This document shows, in pieces, positions 11,277 to 22,122 of a stretch of 64,000 nt of DNA; the first letter of the stretch is position 1, and every line of letters starts with the position of its first letter. The stretch is from Lucinisca nassula (lineage: Eukaryota > Mollusca > Bivalvia > Lucinida > Lucinidae): assembly GCA_963580285.1 (NCBI GenBank), contig OY757017.1:14830538-14894537 (forward strand), in the 5' to 3' direction. The notes beneath the pieces were generated by a model. It was not told the origin of the DNA. It did not search any database and saw only the letters and a program-made list of their open reading frames with translations. The translations under genes were made by a program, and so were the position numbers.

Positions 11277-11778
11277 TCCTCTATAAAATAAAGGTATGTT
11301 GTGTGTATGCTTTGGAATTTCCTCATTTAGGCCATTCTAATGAGAACATGCAACATACCTTTTCAAGATAAAATCAGCAGAAAAATAGCCAAAAACTAGT
11401 ATCCAAAATATATAGAAATCTGGCCATGGCAAGCAAGGCATCCATGTTTCAGTTTGTGTAAAAAATATAAAAGAATGAAGTTTCGGTGTAAAAAAGAAAA
11501 CTGGAGTTTATAGTGATTTTCCTTAAACCTTAAGATACCTATCACAAGAATTGGCATCTGCTTTGTTATCTGTTGGTTACTTTAAAAGGCATTGTTGCGA
11601 ATAGTGTGTACCCACATCAGTCAGATCAGGGTCCACTCTGTTTGCCTATATCCGAAAATGTGTTAGAACTGTTTGTGTAAGAGCAGCAGATGACATAAAC
11701 AGACAGTATTTTCAGATGCAATTTTTCTTGGCATGTTAGGGCTTAACCCTCAGATTGATTGCTCTCTGATCTAGAATT
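11277..11778. other. Unassigned intron sequence
   Basis: About 500 bp of AT-rich sequence between two MITEs, with no coding frame or repeat boundary that I can support. Confidence 0.4.
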
Positions 11779-12058
11779 CATAACGATAACACACCCGTGC
11801 GACACAGTGCATTTCATCACATCTCCAAAATGGCTACTTTTCTAATGAAAATTCGTGATATTTTTCTTATTTATACTGCAACCATAGGTTGTAGGTGCTC
11901 GTTAGAACCGCCTCGTTGAGGCGGTTCTAACGAGTACCAACAACCTATGTCTTTGAGCAGAAATAAGAAAATTAATGTATACCCCCGTAAACCCCAATTT
12001 TCTCTATATAAAGTGGGGTTTAAGGGGGTGTTCATTTCACGGACTTGTTCACGTGATG
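11779..12058. mobile_element. MITE, ACACACCCGTGCG family with GAACCGCCTC core
   Basis: Left end CATAACGATAACACACCCG, right end GGACTTGTTCACGTGATG. The central hairpin CTCGTTAGAACCGCCTC / GAGGCGGTTCTAACGAG is the same core as in the ACACGCC family, although the ends differ. Related copies lie at 15427, 36590, 58531 and 59106. Confidence 0.65.
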
Positions 12059-12082
12059 TTTTCTTGACTTTTTCGGTGTCAA

Positions 12083-12488
12083 CTAAGGCTGACACAATTA
12101 ATCGTACAATCGATTAATCAATCGATAAATTCCACAAAAATGATTATCATTTCTGATTTGCTTTAAATCGATTACTTGATAGGTACAATTTACTACTCAA
12201 AAGTTATGCCTACAATAGCTGGATGAGTGGCAAACAGTGCAGACCCTGATGAGACGCTGCATTGTGCGGCATCTCATCTGGGTCTACACTGTTTGCTCAT
12301 GCCTGTATGTTCAAATATACATGTGGTAAAGTGCAACATGTATGGTAAGAGTCATGCTCAGACAGAAAGCCAGACAGGTAAAATTATGGCAAAAACCGCA
12401 GCGATTACTAATCGATTATCGATCGCAATGACAGGACTGATAATCGATTATCTTTTCAGCTCCGATTAGCCAGCCCTAGTGTCAGCCC
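12083..12488. mobile_element. MITE with GGCTGACAC ends and ATCGATTAATC repeats
   Basis: Ends are AAGGCTGACAC (left) and GTGTCAGCCCTT (right), with subterminal runs of ATCGATTAATC type on both sides. Inside is a hairpin (12228-12296, CAGTGCAGACCCTGATGAGA and complement) of the P2-like type. The superfamily is not certain; the AT-rich inverted subterminal repeats would fit a hAT-like MITE. Confidence 0.45.
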
Positions 12489-12589
12489 TTGTGCTGCTGA
12501 ATAATTTAAATCAGCTCCACCCATGTCTAAATTTCAGCATATCAGATTACTTGATGTAATATACATTTTATTCCTACAAATTCACTATA

Positions 12590-13846
12590 AAAGTGAATGT
12601 CAAACAGTGAAGATACTGATCAGATGCCTTGCCTGTTAAAGTGAATGTCAAACAGTGAAGATACTGATCAAATGGCTTCACTATTAAAGTGAATGCCAAA
12701 CAGTAAAGATACTAATCAGATGGCTTCACTATTAAAGTGAATGTCAAACAGTGTAGATACTGATCAGATGGCTTCACTATTAAAGTGAATGTCAAACAGT
12801 GAAGATACGGATCATATGGCTTCACTATTTAAATGAATGTCAAACAGTGAAGATACAGATTAGATGGCTTCACTGTTAAAGTGAATGTCAAACAGTGAAG
12901 ATACTGATCAGATGGCTTCACTATTAAAGTGAATGTCAAACAGTGTAGATACTGATCAGATGGCTTCACTATTAAAGTGAAGGTCAAACAGTGAAGATAC
13001 AGATCATTTGGCTTCACTATTAAAGTGAATGTCGAACAGTGAAGATACAGATCAGATGGCTTCACTGTTAAAGTGAATGTCAAACAGTGAAGATACTGAT
13101 CAGATGGCTTCACTATTAAAGTGAATGTCAAACAGTGGAGACACCGATCAGATGGCTTCACTATTAAAGTGAATGTCAAACAGTGAAGATACTGATCATA
13201 TTGCTTCACTATTTAAATGAATGTCAAAAAGTGAAGATACAGATCAGATGGCTTCACTATTAAAGTGAATGTCAAACAGTGGAAACACTGATCAGATGAC
13301 TTCACTATTAAAGTGAATGACAAACAGTGAAGATACAGATCATATGGCTTCACTATTAAAGTGAATGTCAAACAGTGGAAACACTGATCAGATGACTTCA
13401 CTATTAAAGTGAATGACAAACAGTGAAGATACTGATCTGATGGCTTCACTATTAAAGTGAATGTCAAACAGTGTAGATACTGATCAGATGGCTTCACTAT
13501 TAAAGTGAATGTTAAACAGTGAAGATAAGGATCATATGACTTCACTATTAAAGTGAATGACAAACAGTGAAGATACTGATCAGATGGCTTCACTATTTAA
13601 AGTGAATGTCAAACAGTGAAGATACAGATCAGATGGCTTTACCATTTAAATGAATGTCAAACAGTGAAGATACAGATCTGATGGCTTCACTATTAAAGTG
13701 AATGTCAAACAGTGGAAACACTGATCAGATGACTTCACTATTAAAGTGAATGTCAAACAGTGTAGATACTGATCAGATGGCTTCACTATTTAAATGAATG
13801 TCAAACAGTGAAGATACTGATCAGATTGCTTCACTATTTAAATGAA
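12590..13846. repeat. 48-bp satellite array derived from P1 MITE core (left part)
   Basis: About 26 tandem units of 48 bp, each reading close to AGTGAATGTCAAACAGTGAA then GATACTGATCAGATGGC. The unit equals one arm of the P1 MITE (compare 52420-52465), so the array grew from such an element. 48 is a multiple of 3, so the minus strand stays open over long stretches with a 16-residue repeat. I take that as incidental. The array is interrupted at 13847 by a foldback transposon and resumes at 14960. Confidence 0.8.
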
Positions 13847-14959
13847 GGAAGTGGCTAGACGACCGGACCCGGTCTTTTAGTCTCTGAGTCTAGAACGCCG
13901 GACCCGGCATTCTAGACTCTGAGACTTAAAGACCGGGTCAGGTATTCTAGACACAAGTCCATTACGGAAGGCTAGAATGCCGGGAATATAATATTTGGCA
14001 GTTATAATCTACCAAAAGCAGAAAACAAATACATATGAAGAACCGGACAAACGTTTTCCACCATTTTGGAAGGGGGAGAACTGCAATTTTTTAGATGTAA
14101 TGGCCAGATGTAACGACTTAATGCGGGACGGACACTTATGACTTATGTATTGGTTTTTATTATTATAATAATAAATATTATTATTATTATTATTATTTAT
14201 ATATGATGGAAATTGAGCCATCATGAGGCAATGACGAACTTTCCAGGGACAGCATTAAGTAAGTTGAGATAATTGCTTTGCTTGTTTGGAGTAGAAAATT
14301 ACTACGATTTTTTAAAGTGTGTGATGTGTTGGCGGTGATAGTTTAAGACAATAGGATCTTTAAACTTTTAGAAGTCTTTGCGGTCGTTTGACCGCTCAAT
14401 CAAATTACTAATTGTTTGTAGCACTCTCTACAGTAAAACAATGGGATCTTAAAGCGTTATGAATTCTTTGAGGTCGTTTGACCGCTCAGTAAGGTTAATG
14501 GTTGTTTGCAACACACCGTAATTATATTTTACAACAGCGACAAACACGACAAACGGTGATTTATCACATTCAATTTCCATCATATATAAATAATAATAAT
14601 AATTATTATTATTATTATAATAGAAGCCAATACATAAGTCATAAGTGTCTGTCCCGCATTAATAGTCGTTACATCTGGCCGTTACATCTAGAAAATTGTA
14701 GTTGCCGATATTCATAAAACAAAAGTATTCTCCCCCTTCCAAAATGGTGGAAAAGGTTTGTCCGGTTCTTCATATGTATTTGTTTTCTGTTTGCCGTCGA
14801 TTATAACTGCCAAATATTATATTCCCGGCATTCTAGCCTTCCGTAATGGACTTGTCTAGAATACCGGACCCGGTCTTTTAGTCTCAGAGTCTAGAATGCC
14901 GGGTCCGGCGTTCTAGGTTCAGAGACTAAAAGACTGGGTCCGGTCGTCTAGCCACTTCC
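13847..14959. mobile_element. Foldback element with ~375-bp inverted repeats and 9-bp target duplication
   Basis: 1113 bp starting GGAAGTGGCTAGACGACC and ending with the complement. The flanks TTAAATGAA are duplicated (13838-13846, 14960-14968). The inverted repeats run to roughly 14218 and 14573 with high identity and contain internal palindromes (CCGGACCCGG, TCTAGA repeats). The centre has two diverged direct repeats (about 14341-14425 and 14431-14515, sharing GGTCGTTTGACCGCTCA). No open frame is meaningful. Long inverted repeats, a 9-bp duplication and a GG start fit Mutator-like or Merlin-like transposons; I cannot decide which. Confidence 0.75.
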
Positions 14960-15092
14960 TTAAATGAATGTCAAACAGTGAAGATACAGATCAGATGGCT
15001 TCACTATTAAAGTGAATGTCAAACAGTGGAAACACTGATCAGATGACTTAACTATTAAAGTGAATGTCAAACAGTGAAGATACTGATCAGAT
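14960..15092. repeat. 48-bp satellite array (right part)
   Basis: About three units of the same satellite continue after the foldback element, then it ends near CTGATCAGATGCATATGC. The exon at 15138 starts only about 45 bp further on. Confidence 0.75.
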
Positions 15093-15137
15093 GCATATGC
15101 TGGTTTAGCTGGGCCATGGTTCTTTTGTTCTTTACAG

Positions 15138-15298
15138 ATGGCTGCGATAGAAAAAATACCAACTTTGGTTGTTAAACTTCTTTATAGTGACAATGGCACT
15201 GCTGTGCTGTCATACCTGCTGAAAAGAAATAATGACAGTCTACCATCACAGTGTGTCAGAAAAACGGTCCTACAGTTTAGACTTATAGCTATTATGAG
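15138..15298 (+). CDS. Exon of the host HEAT/ARM-like gene (161 bp, phase 0-2)
   Basis: Acceptor TTTTGTTCTTTACAG and donor ATGAG|GTTTGTA bound 53 codons plus two bases. The peptide (from MAAIEKIPTLVVKLLYSD to QFRLIAIM) is rich in leucine and valine with helix-turn-helix spacing like an alpha-solenoid. It starts with ATG but is read as an internal exon, because the upstream exon joins in frame and the acceptor is strong. The two leftover bases (AG) join the T at 18533. I do not recognise the protein family beyond a HEAT/ARM-like look. Confidence 0.75.
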
Positions 15299-15426
15299 GT
15301 TTGTATTGTACTATAAATCACAAATTATGATAACGCATCCATGTGACATAGTGCATTCTTTCAAATATGCAAAATGTTTAATTTTCTGATGAAAATTTGT
15401 GATATTACAATAAAATTCCTTTATTA

Positions 15427-15705
15427 CATCACGTGAACAAGTCCGTGAAATGAAGACCCCCCTAAACCCCATTTTATATAGAGAAAACTGGGGTTTACTG
15501 GGGTATTCATTATTTTTCTTATTTCTGCTCCAAGACATAGGTTGTGGGTACTCATTAGAACCGCCTCAATGAGGCGGTTCTAACGAGCACACACAACCTA
15601 TGTTATGAGCATTTATAAGAAAAATATCATAGGTTTTCATCAGAAAAGTAGCTATAATGGAGATGGGAAAAATGCACTATGTCGCACGGGTGTGTTATCG
15701 TAATG
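15427..15705. mobile_element. MITE, ACACACCCGTGCG family with GAACCGCCTC core
   Basis: Starts CATCACGTGAACAAGTCCG and ends GCACGGGTGTGTTATCGTAATG, that is, inverted relative to the copy at 11779. The core hairpin is at about 15550-15590. A left fragment of another copy (about 15328-15405) abuts it. Confidence 0.65.
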
Positions 15706-15804
15706 AAGACCACCTAAAATTAAGATTAATTCTGCTTTAAAAAGCTTATTTTTAAGGGTGTACTTAATCTTTCTTTGTGTTTTCTGGCCTCGGTGTCATC
15801 TGAT

Positions 15805-15877
15805 CAAGGACCACCTTTGGGACTGTTCAAAAGTGGTCTTTAAGACCACTTTTGAACAGTCCCTAAGGTGGTCTTAA
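15805..15877. repeat. Hairpin repeat
   Basis: AAGGACCACCTTTGGGACTG and its complement form a palindrome of about 70 bp with arms of ACTTTTGAACAGTCCC type. A related single arm occurs at about 63195-63232. It is probably a MITE remnant. Confidence 0.5.
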
Positions 15878-15909
15878 TATATGATGTTTACTGTAATATT
15901 ATTATTTGT

Positions 15910-16090
15910 ACACAAAACATAAATTATAGTTGTTCATTGGAACCGCCTCATCAAGGCAGTTACAACAAGCACCCACAACCTGTCTTGGAGCAGAAATAAA
16001 ACAAATATTTTATACCCCCGCAAACCCTAGTTTTCTCTGTTTATAGTGGGGTTTAAAGGTGTGTTCATTGCACAGACTTGTTATCGTAGT
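15910..16090. mobile_element. Truncated MITE, ACACACCCGTGCG family
   Basis: Retains a degenerate core (GGAACCGCCTCATCAAGGC) and the right half through GCACAGACTTGTTATCGTAG. The left end is missing. Confidence 0.5.
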
Positions 16091-16210
16091 GTAAAATCTT
16101 TGATTCCATTGCGGAAATTTGGGCGGGGAGCACAGATGTTCTTACAATTTTCATATCCACCGAGTAAAGAATCAGATCCATATAGTCTGACCAGAGACTT
16201 CTGTCGCATG

Positions 16211-16550
16211 GAACCGGCCCCGATAGCTCAGTTGGTAGAGTGTCCACTCCGGGGAACGGGAGGTCACGGGTTCAATCACGGGCTGCGACATACCAAAGTC
16301 GTTAAGAATGGTACTAGGTGCTCCTCGCTTGGCACTCAGATTTATGGGATAGAGCTAGGACTGGTCGACCCAGTGTCAGGATAATGTGACTGGGTGTGGT
16401 ATCGTCTAATGTGTCTGGGACATGATACTTCAGTGAGGCAGCACTATAAAAGTGAGCATTGAGCTCCCTGTCGCAACCAGACACCGTCGTGATATGACTG
16501 AAAAATTGTTGAAAGCGACATTAAACCCGAATTCACACACACACACACAC
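16211..16550 (+). mobile_element. tRNA-headed SINE with target duplication
   Basis: A tRNA-like head (A box GATAGCTCAGTTGGTAGAG, B box GGGTTCAATCACGG) is followed by a body of about 200 bp, the tail AAAGCGACATTAAACCCG, and a (CA)n end. TGTCGCATG is duplicated at 16202-16210 and 16551-16559. This supports a complete retroposon insertion. The tail type matches mollusc tRNA-SINEs as far as I remember them; the family name is not claimed. Confidence 0.85.
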
Positions 16551-16639
16551 TGTCGCATGAAGGAGCATTGGGGCCTTAGCTATCCTTAGAGCACACAACG
16601 AAGACTGATCAGACTGCGTGGATGGGCAGGCTGATCTGA

Positions 16640-17065
16640 GTCTTCACTGGGCGCACAAGTAAATTGTAGGAAATGCTGTGCCCCGTCTCATATTTGAGGA
16701 TCACTGGTGTGTCCTAATTGGCCAAAATCAGATAGTCTGGCACAGAAAACCTTGTACACTCCATACTTTTCAGCTCTTTGGTGTATTCCTGATCTTGAAA
16801 AATAACCCTTTTACAGAACATATTTAACATCGCAACAGCTGCAGTCCAGTGAATTTGTGGTGGCTGTAAACAGTCTCCCTGTCCTTCGTCACAGGGAAGA
16901 TTATATTTTCTAGATCTTTGGTATCATTGATTCCATTATGAAATTTTTAAAGTATATGAAGGTCACTGATGAGGCTTAATTGGCCAAAACTAGCTAATAT
17001 GATCCAGAAAAACATGTACTGTCCATAGTTCTCAGTTTTGCAATGTATTCCTTGCTTCTGAAGAA
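16640..17065. repeat. Dispersed ~245-bp repeat, two diverged tandem copies
   Basis: Two units share GGTCACTGATGAGGC and AATTGGCCAAAACTAGC-type phrases (about 16680-16815 and 16925-17065). A third related copy lies within element W (about 29905-30160). No coding frame is supported. Confidence 0.5.
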
Positions 17066-17189
17066 CATAATCTGACAGAACTCAAAAATACAATAAACAA
17101 AGTGCACGTAAATATCTTTATAACTCTGTTCATAAAATGTTTTTTTGATATAACATAGTACAAAAATGGCTCTCCAAAATATGGAGATT

Positions 17190-17490
17190 CGGCCCCGCCC
17201 ATCGGGGCTTGAAGAAATAGATATGATGCTTCCACACAGAGCTGAATCTGACCCGCCACACAAGTACTGGTAAACCACTTAGAGGATCTAAACCTGCCCA
17301 GGCAAAGCGTTGCGAGTCGGACCCTCCATGCTGATAAACACATTGGTTTCATTGGGCGACAGGGCTTCAGATACCATTTCATCTCAATGTTGGTTGAAAG
17401 TCCCACAAAATTGGAAGCAATGTCTCCAAAATGACCTATACAGTGTTGACAGGAATGTTAAACCTCAAATTAAGCAAACAAACGAAATAT
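17190..17490 (+). mobile_element. SINE family R copy
   Basis: Head GGCCCCGCCCATCGGGGC, internal CACAGAGCTGAATC and AAGTACTGGTAAACC, tail GTTAAACCTCAAATTAAGC followed by (AAAC)n. It is full length by comparison with the other copies. Confidence 0.7.
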
Positions 17491-17612
17491 GTAGAGCTGG
17501 TCATATTTTCTATATAACCTTTTCATTGGTGTTTGAAAGTAACATAATTGTTACACAAGCATGGGCTCCACTTTTGACCCCAACAATAGTGTTTCCCAGA
17601 GGTTGTGAAGTA

Positions 17613-17961
17613 CAGTCGATCTTCAATGGCTCGAACACCTTTGGGACCATGAAAATCTGTTCGAGACAGGGGTAGTTCGAGCCACTGAGGGCTAATGCCA
17701 CGAGGCATAACGACATACTTTTAGGACAGCTTTTTCTGTGTTCTATAATGAAAAATGTATGCTGTGTGTATTCATTAGAATCGCCTCATCGAGGCGATTC
17801 TAATGAGTACACACAGCATACATTTGTAAGAAACAGACGAAAATATCCTAATTTTACCCTCCCTTTTTCTTACCCAGAGAAATTCCCTAGGGACTCAAGA
17901 ACGGGTTCAACTCAGCCATGGTAAACGAGCCATCGGTGTTCGAGCCATCGAAGTTCTACTG
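17613..17961. mobile_element. TA-flanked MITE with GATGGCTCGAAC ends
   Basis: 349 bp flanked by TA. It starts CAGTCGATCTTCAATGGCTC and ends with the complement, GAGCCATCGAAGTTCTACTG. The middle contains a long hairpin TCATTAGAATCGCCTC / GAGGCGATTCTAATGA, a variant of the GAACCGCCTC core. TA duplication and CAG ends suggest Tc1/mariner/pogo mobilisation. Related pieces lie at 50950, 52670 and 58817. Confidence 0.75.
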
Positions 17962-17963
17962 TA

Positions 17964-18532
17964 ATTTGAATTTCTCCCAGATGTAATGAAAGTTAATATT
18001 TACCTATGAATGAGCAATGTCACATATTTTCGTGACTTCGAAAATCGTAGTTTTTTATCTCTCAAACTAAGCATTGTATTGTTATTTGGTAATGAGTGTT
18101 CTAACACTTCAGAAACTACATGTACTGGTTTGCAAAATAAAGGCTGTTATAGTCAGACATTAAGCACTCCTTGCAATTGCATGAAAACTGTTTCTGAGTA
18201 AAAGAACCTAATTTCAGACAGATCATATATTCAGACAATCTTTAGTTATTGCAAATACTGTTAATTATTGAAGCTTAAGTATTATACTAGTGATTTATTG
18301 GATAATACATAAAATGTAAACATGCAATTTTTCTGATTGTACTAGTGGACTGGAGTGTGTATACTAGTTTGAAAAAAAAACTCCCCCATGGAAATTTTGG
18401 AGAAAATATTCACCGCGCTTTATTCCATCGAAAAATGCCGTGACACGCAGAATCTCCCCCATGAAAAATTTGAAAAGTTGGCAGGTATGAAGGTGAGAAA
18501 TGTAATATTTTTCTGTCATTCTCTATTTCCAG
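17964..18532. other. Unassigned intron sequence
   Basis: Mostly AT-rich sequence. An inverted pair AACTCCCCCATGG / CTCCCCCATG appears near 18380-18465. Nothing else is supported. Confidence 0.4.
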
Positions 18533-18674
18533 TATTCTGATGCAGCTACCTCCAAAGATATTTGTGCAGAGATTTAATAATAACTTGAATGAATTGTTAG
18601 AGCTATTTACTGAAGTGGCACAAACGTTTGAAAGACTTGGTCCTGAAAACAGTGATCTGCCTGGGCTGCAACAG
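18533..18674 (+). CDS. Exon of the host HEAT/ARM-like gene (142 bp, phase 2-0)
   Basis: Acceptor TCTCTATTTCCAG and donor CAACAG|GTGTGT bound one base plus 47 codons (from ILMQLPPKIFVQRFNNNL to LGPENSDLPGLQQ). The first base completes the split codon from 15298 as serine. The sequence is rich in leucine, asparagine and glutamate and reads as amphipathic helices. Phase 0 at the end matches the next exon at 22123. This is one of the best supported exons in the window. Confidence 0.75.
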
Positions 18675-18888
18675 GTGTGTGACTAAGAAATTTGATGTTT
18701 TTGTGTTTTTTTTTTGCCATTTTATGCTATTATACCTTCTTTTAAGATTTATATACGGCTTTCTTAGACCTGATTATACTAAAAACAATCAATCATGTAC
18801 TGATGATTGCTTAAATTGCTGAAATGGGTTTGCTCTGCTGAACAAAATGTCCAAATGACTGCAGAGGTAAAGACAGAAAAATCATTAA

Positions 18889-19673
18889 CAGGTCTAAGAA
18901 AGTGCTTTATTTAAAGATAGTCTATCAATTTAACGACTGTCTATAAATTTAAAGACTTTTCAGTCTGTAGATTTAAAGACTAACACAAGGAAAATCATGA
19001 AAATGATATAACACGAGAAAATCGCATTCTCATAGGTAGCCTCAGTCTTCAGCTCAATGAAAAAAATGCATTGCTAAAGACCACATGTATTTTAATGTCT
19101 GTAAATATTGTTTAAATGATAGAAAATAATAAAGAAATAAAACAACACAGTTCCTTCCCTTAGACCACAAATGCTGTGAAACTCCGCAGAAAGGAGGAAA
19201 TATCTGTCAGTGGTCGAACATAAAATGAGTTTCGTACCAATGAAATTTCGTTTTCGGACATTTTACTGTTGAAGGCAGTCTGAAACTTTCATTAATTTTA
19301 GTTGTCAGAAAACTTGTCTGTCAAAGCAATTGGCCAGTATGTTGACTGAATGATAAAAGTGTTATACACGTTCATTCCTTAGCTCATTGTGCAAATAAAT
19401 CTTATTACAAACCTGTTTTCTGAGAACTCGTATGTTTGAAGGAATTTAATTAAGTAAAAGCCAACTATAAAATTTGCAGTTACATATGATTAAATATTCT
19501 ACAGATAAAGATCAAATTACTATAAATAGCAAAGTGTGATTTTTCCGTTTTACACCATTTTCATGATTTTCTTTGAGTCAGTTTTTAAATTTACAGACTA
19601 AACAGTCTTTAAATTTATAGACAGTCTTTAAACTCATAGACTATCTTTAAATAAAACAATTTTCTTAGACCTG
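18889..19673. mobile_element. Inverted-repeat element, CAGGTCTAAGAAA ends
   Basis: 785 bp with inverted repeats of about 130 bp. It starts CAGGTCTAAGAAAGTGC and ends TTTTCTTAGACCTG, with repeated AGACTGTCTATAAATTTA motifs inside the repeats. ATTAA is duplicated (18884-18888, 19674-19678), which includes TTAA. It has no coding frame. The TTAA-like duplication would fit a Kolobok- or piggyBac-like mobiliser. Confidence 0.65.
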
Positions 19674-19678
19674 ATTAA

Positions 19679-20233
19679 AGAACATCTTCTCAAATGTCTC
19701 AGTTTTAAAATAACTTTGACAGAAAAGGTCCTTGAGTGACCCCTCTACCAAAAGTGCTTAAGTGGTTATCCTCCGTTTGTACAAATTGGCTGTCAGAGCT
19801 AAATATTAAAAACCTGTAAACAACAATGTTAGTACAACATAACTCAGGTGAGCGAATTAGGTCCATCATGGACCTCTTGTTGTTTGTTTGGATTGGGGTT
19901 TAACGGTCAAGTCAACTCTATTCACATTTTTATAAGTAATTTTAAATTGTGTTGAACTTCATTCATTCTTTTTTTTTATGGAATAAATTTTGTCTGTACC
20001 AGTGTGCAGTGTATCCGTTCTCCACCTTTCAGTGGATACCTACACTGTGCTGTCATATTGAGGATGCATAGGTAAGTCAACCTCTCTATTCTGGCCCCGT
20101 CTAATCCGGCCAGTTTTCTCCGTCAGAGATCGGACCAAATTAGACAGCTTTGACTGTATGATGACAAAGCACTGACAGAACTGGTATCTGAGTATAGGCT
20201 GGAATAATGGTTCAGATCTTGAGTTAATACTAT
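19679..20233. other. Mostly unassigned; ends of bivalve repeats
   Basis: CAGGTGAGCGAATTAGGTCC (from 19844) is the end of the GCTCACCTG element seen in full at 53981-56630. GGTTTAACGGTCAAGTCAAC (about 19895) is a SINE-tail-like phrase. No coding evidence. Confidence 0.45.
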
Positions 20234-20380
20234 AAGAATCTTATATGGGTGTGAGGGATGGATGGAAAAATCCGTCCCGAGGGTCACTGTCTGGCATCAC
20301 GAGGCTTGCCGAGTGATGCCGGACAGTGATCCCGAGGGGCGGATTTTTCTATCCACCCCTCACACCCATATAGGATTCTT
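20234..20380. repeat. 147-bp near-perfect palindromic MITE
   Basis: Arms of about 70 bp: AAGAATCTTATATGGGTGTG leads to AAAAATCCGTCCCGAGG and their complements follow after a short centre near 20300. Half of a related copy appears at about 51487-51520. It can fold almost completely into a hairpin. Confidence 0.7.
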
Positions 20381-21600
20381 TTTCTTGCATACCTTCCATT
20401 TCTATTGCAAATTTTTAATGCTGCTGTCACTTCGGTTGCCGATGTCCGCCATTTTGTGATGACACAACAGGAATGTTTAGTGACGTCACGCATGACGCCG
20501 CCGCGCATGAGATTGTAATCAACCAGTGCATTTATCAAACACGCGATTATATTCGATTTGGGGTCGGAACACCAGGGTCAGAACATAAATTTCTATCCCA
20601 GGGTAAAATCACGGATTTCCTTGTCTGGTGTGCAAGAAACCCAGATTCCTGTACTGTAAGCAAACAGTGTAGACACTGATCAGATGCCACTTCTGATCTG
20701 GGTCTTGACTGTTTTCAAATGTCTAATTATCGCACCCTAGTCATTATGGGTTAACTAGTATAATATAATGAAAAAAACCATGTCTAGTACTTGTGGGTCA
20801 TTTACATCCATTGGGTAAGGGGCTTCTGGGTTAGAGAGCTGACTAATTAGTTTTCTCACTGCTGTGGTTCGCACCTCGCTTGGGCCACGTGTGAGACGAC
20901 AAGGTCTACAATGGAAGGTCAGGTGGATTTTCTCCGGTTACTCCGGTTTTCGGCCACCTCTGATTAACGATCAGCTCAAAATAAGTGAAATAATCTTGAA
21001 AGGGCTGTAAAGCCCCCCACCACCCCCCCCCCCCTCCCCAAAAAAAGAACATCCATTGGGCTCTTGTTATTGACTTTGTATGTAGCTTAATTTTATTTGC
21101 CTGTGCTAGCCACATGGACACCAGCCGTATAAGTGCTATTGTATGTGTAACATTGGGTTGACTGACTAACAACAATTACCGATGCAACAAGTATTTAAAA
21201 ACTCACACAGTACAGTTCAGCTGATTCAAGAAGGACATTTATGTGTACTGGTACAGTCATAATTTGTGTCTTAAAGCAAGTGTATAACATGTCTTACCCA
21301 AGGACCCGACACTTAGCATTTGTCAGGGATCAAATAAGCTACTTCATAGTGTCAAGTCTGATCATTTTCGATTGCACTGCTGCTCTATCTCTTGGCAGCA
21401 TTACTTCATTCATGTTGCTTTTTAATTTTCTCCGACTGAAAAAAATTTTTTTATACTCCACCACACGGTAGTTGTCTTAGGTTATCCTCTCATCTGAAGT
21501 GTCTGTCCGTATTCTGTTTTTCGTCTGTCTGTCCGCACTTTTCCAAAAGATACGGTAAGTATTCATGCACGATTTTTTCGTAAATTTTGCATACACATTC
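20381..21600. other. Intron sequence with a P-type hairpin and a C-rich run
   Basis: A hairpin of the CAGTGTAGACACTGATCAGA type lies at about 20658-20716. A C-run of about 13 lies at 21018-21036. About 21455-21560 resembles the start of the TACCCCGCCAC element seen at 25364. The rest shows nothing I can support. Confidence 0.4.
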
Positions 21601-21603
21601 ATA

Positions 21604-21790
21604 CAGAGCAGTCCCTTTAGAACTCTACTCATTATAACATGGTTTTGGTTATAACACGGCCAGGTCTTGCCTCCCAAATTGTTATTTTAATTAAATTTCT
21701 ATATAAAAATATCCCTTTGTAATATGGTTCACTTACAACACAGTCTTGTTCTATGCATCTCAAGCATAGTCTTATAAAGGGACTGCCCTG
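21604..21790. mobile_element. TA-flanked MITE, CAGTCCCTTT ends
   Basis: 187 bp starting CAGAGCAGTCCCTTTAG and ending AAAGGGACTGCCCTG, flanked by TA on both sides. It is a typical short Tc1/mariner-type MITE. Confidence 0.7.
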
Positions 21791-21942
21791 TACTAGGAAT
21801 GAGTGGTTCGGGATTGTTTGTTAACAGAGTTACAGTCCTTTTTATTACCGGTAAAATGACTTTGGGTCTGTATTGGATATGTGGATGAAGCTTGACATAT
21901 ACATGCAAATGGACCACGAAAGGTTATTTATTGTGGGCACTG

Positions 21943-22022
21943 GCCCCAGTAACTCAGTCAGATGCACTTCTGACTGGTAATCAGGGGGTCACATTTCAAT
22001 ACTTGCTGGGGTCGGCAACATT
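21943..22022 (+). mobile_element. Degraded tRNA-like SINE head
   Basis: GCCCCAGTAACTCAGTCAGA resembles an A-box region, and GGTCACATTTCAATAC about 40 bases later a damaged B box. The T-arm consensus is broken, so it is a fossil, not a functional tRNA. Confidence 0.4.
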
Positions 22023-22122
22023 CTTTTGAGGAGATTGATCATGAATTCTTTTCTAGGGTCATTCTTTCCATCATCATCATCATCATCATCATCATTATCA
22101 TCATCATTATTGTTTTTTCCAG

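Noticed and set aside
12829..13593. Long minus-strand open frames with a 16-residue repeat
   Set aside because: They follow from a 48-bp satellite unit (a multiple of three) without stops. The sequence derives from a MITE arm and has no splice or start context.
12590..13846. CRISPR-like regular array
   Set aside because: The units are contiguous with no unique spacers, and the context is a eukaryotic intron with transposons.
16216..16290. A functional tRNA gene
   Set aside because: It has A and B boxes, but the acceptor stem is imperfect. It is followed by a SINE body with (CA)n tail and target duplication.
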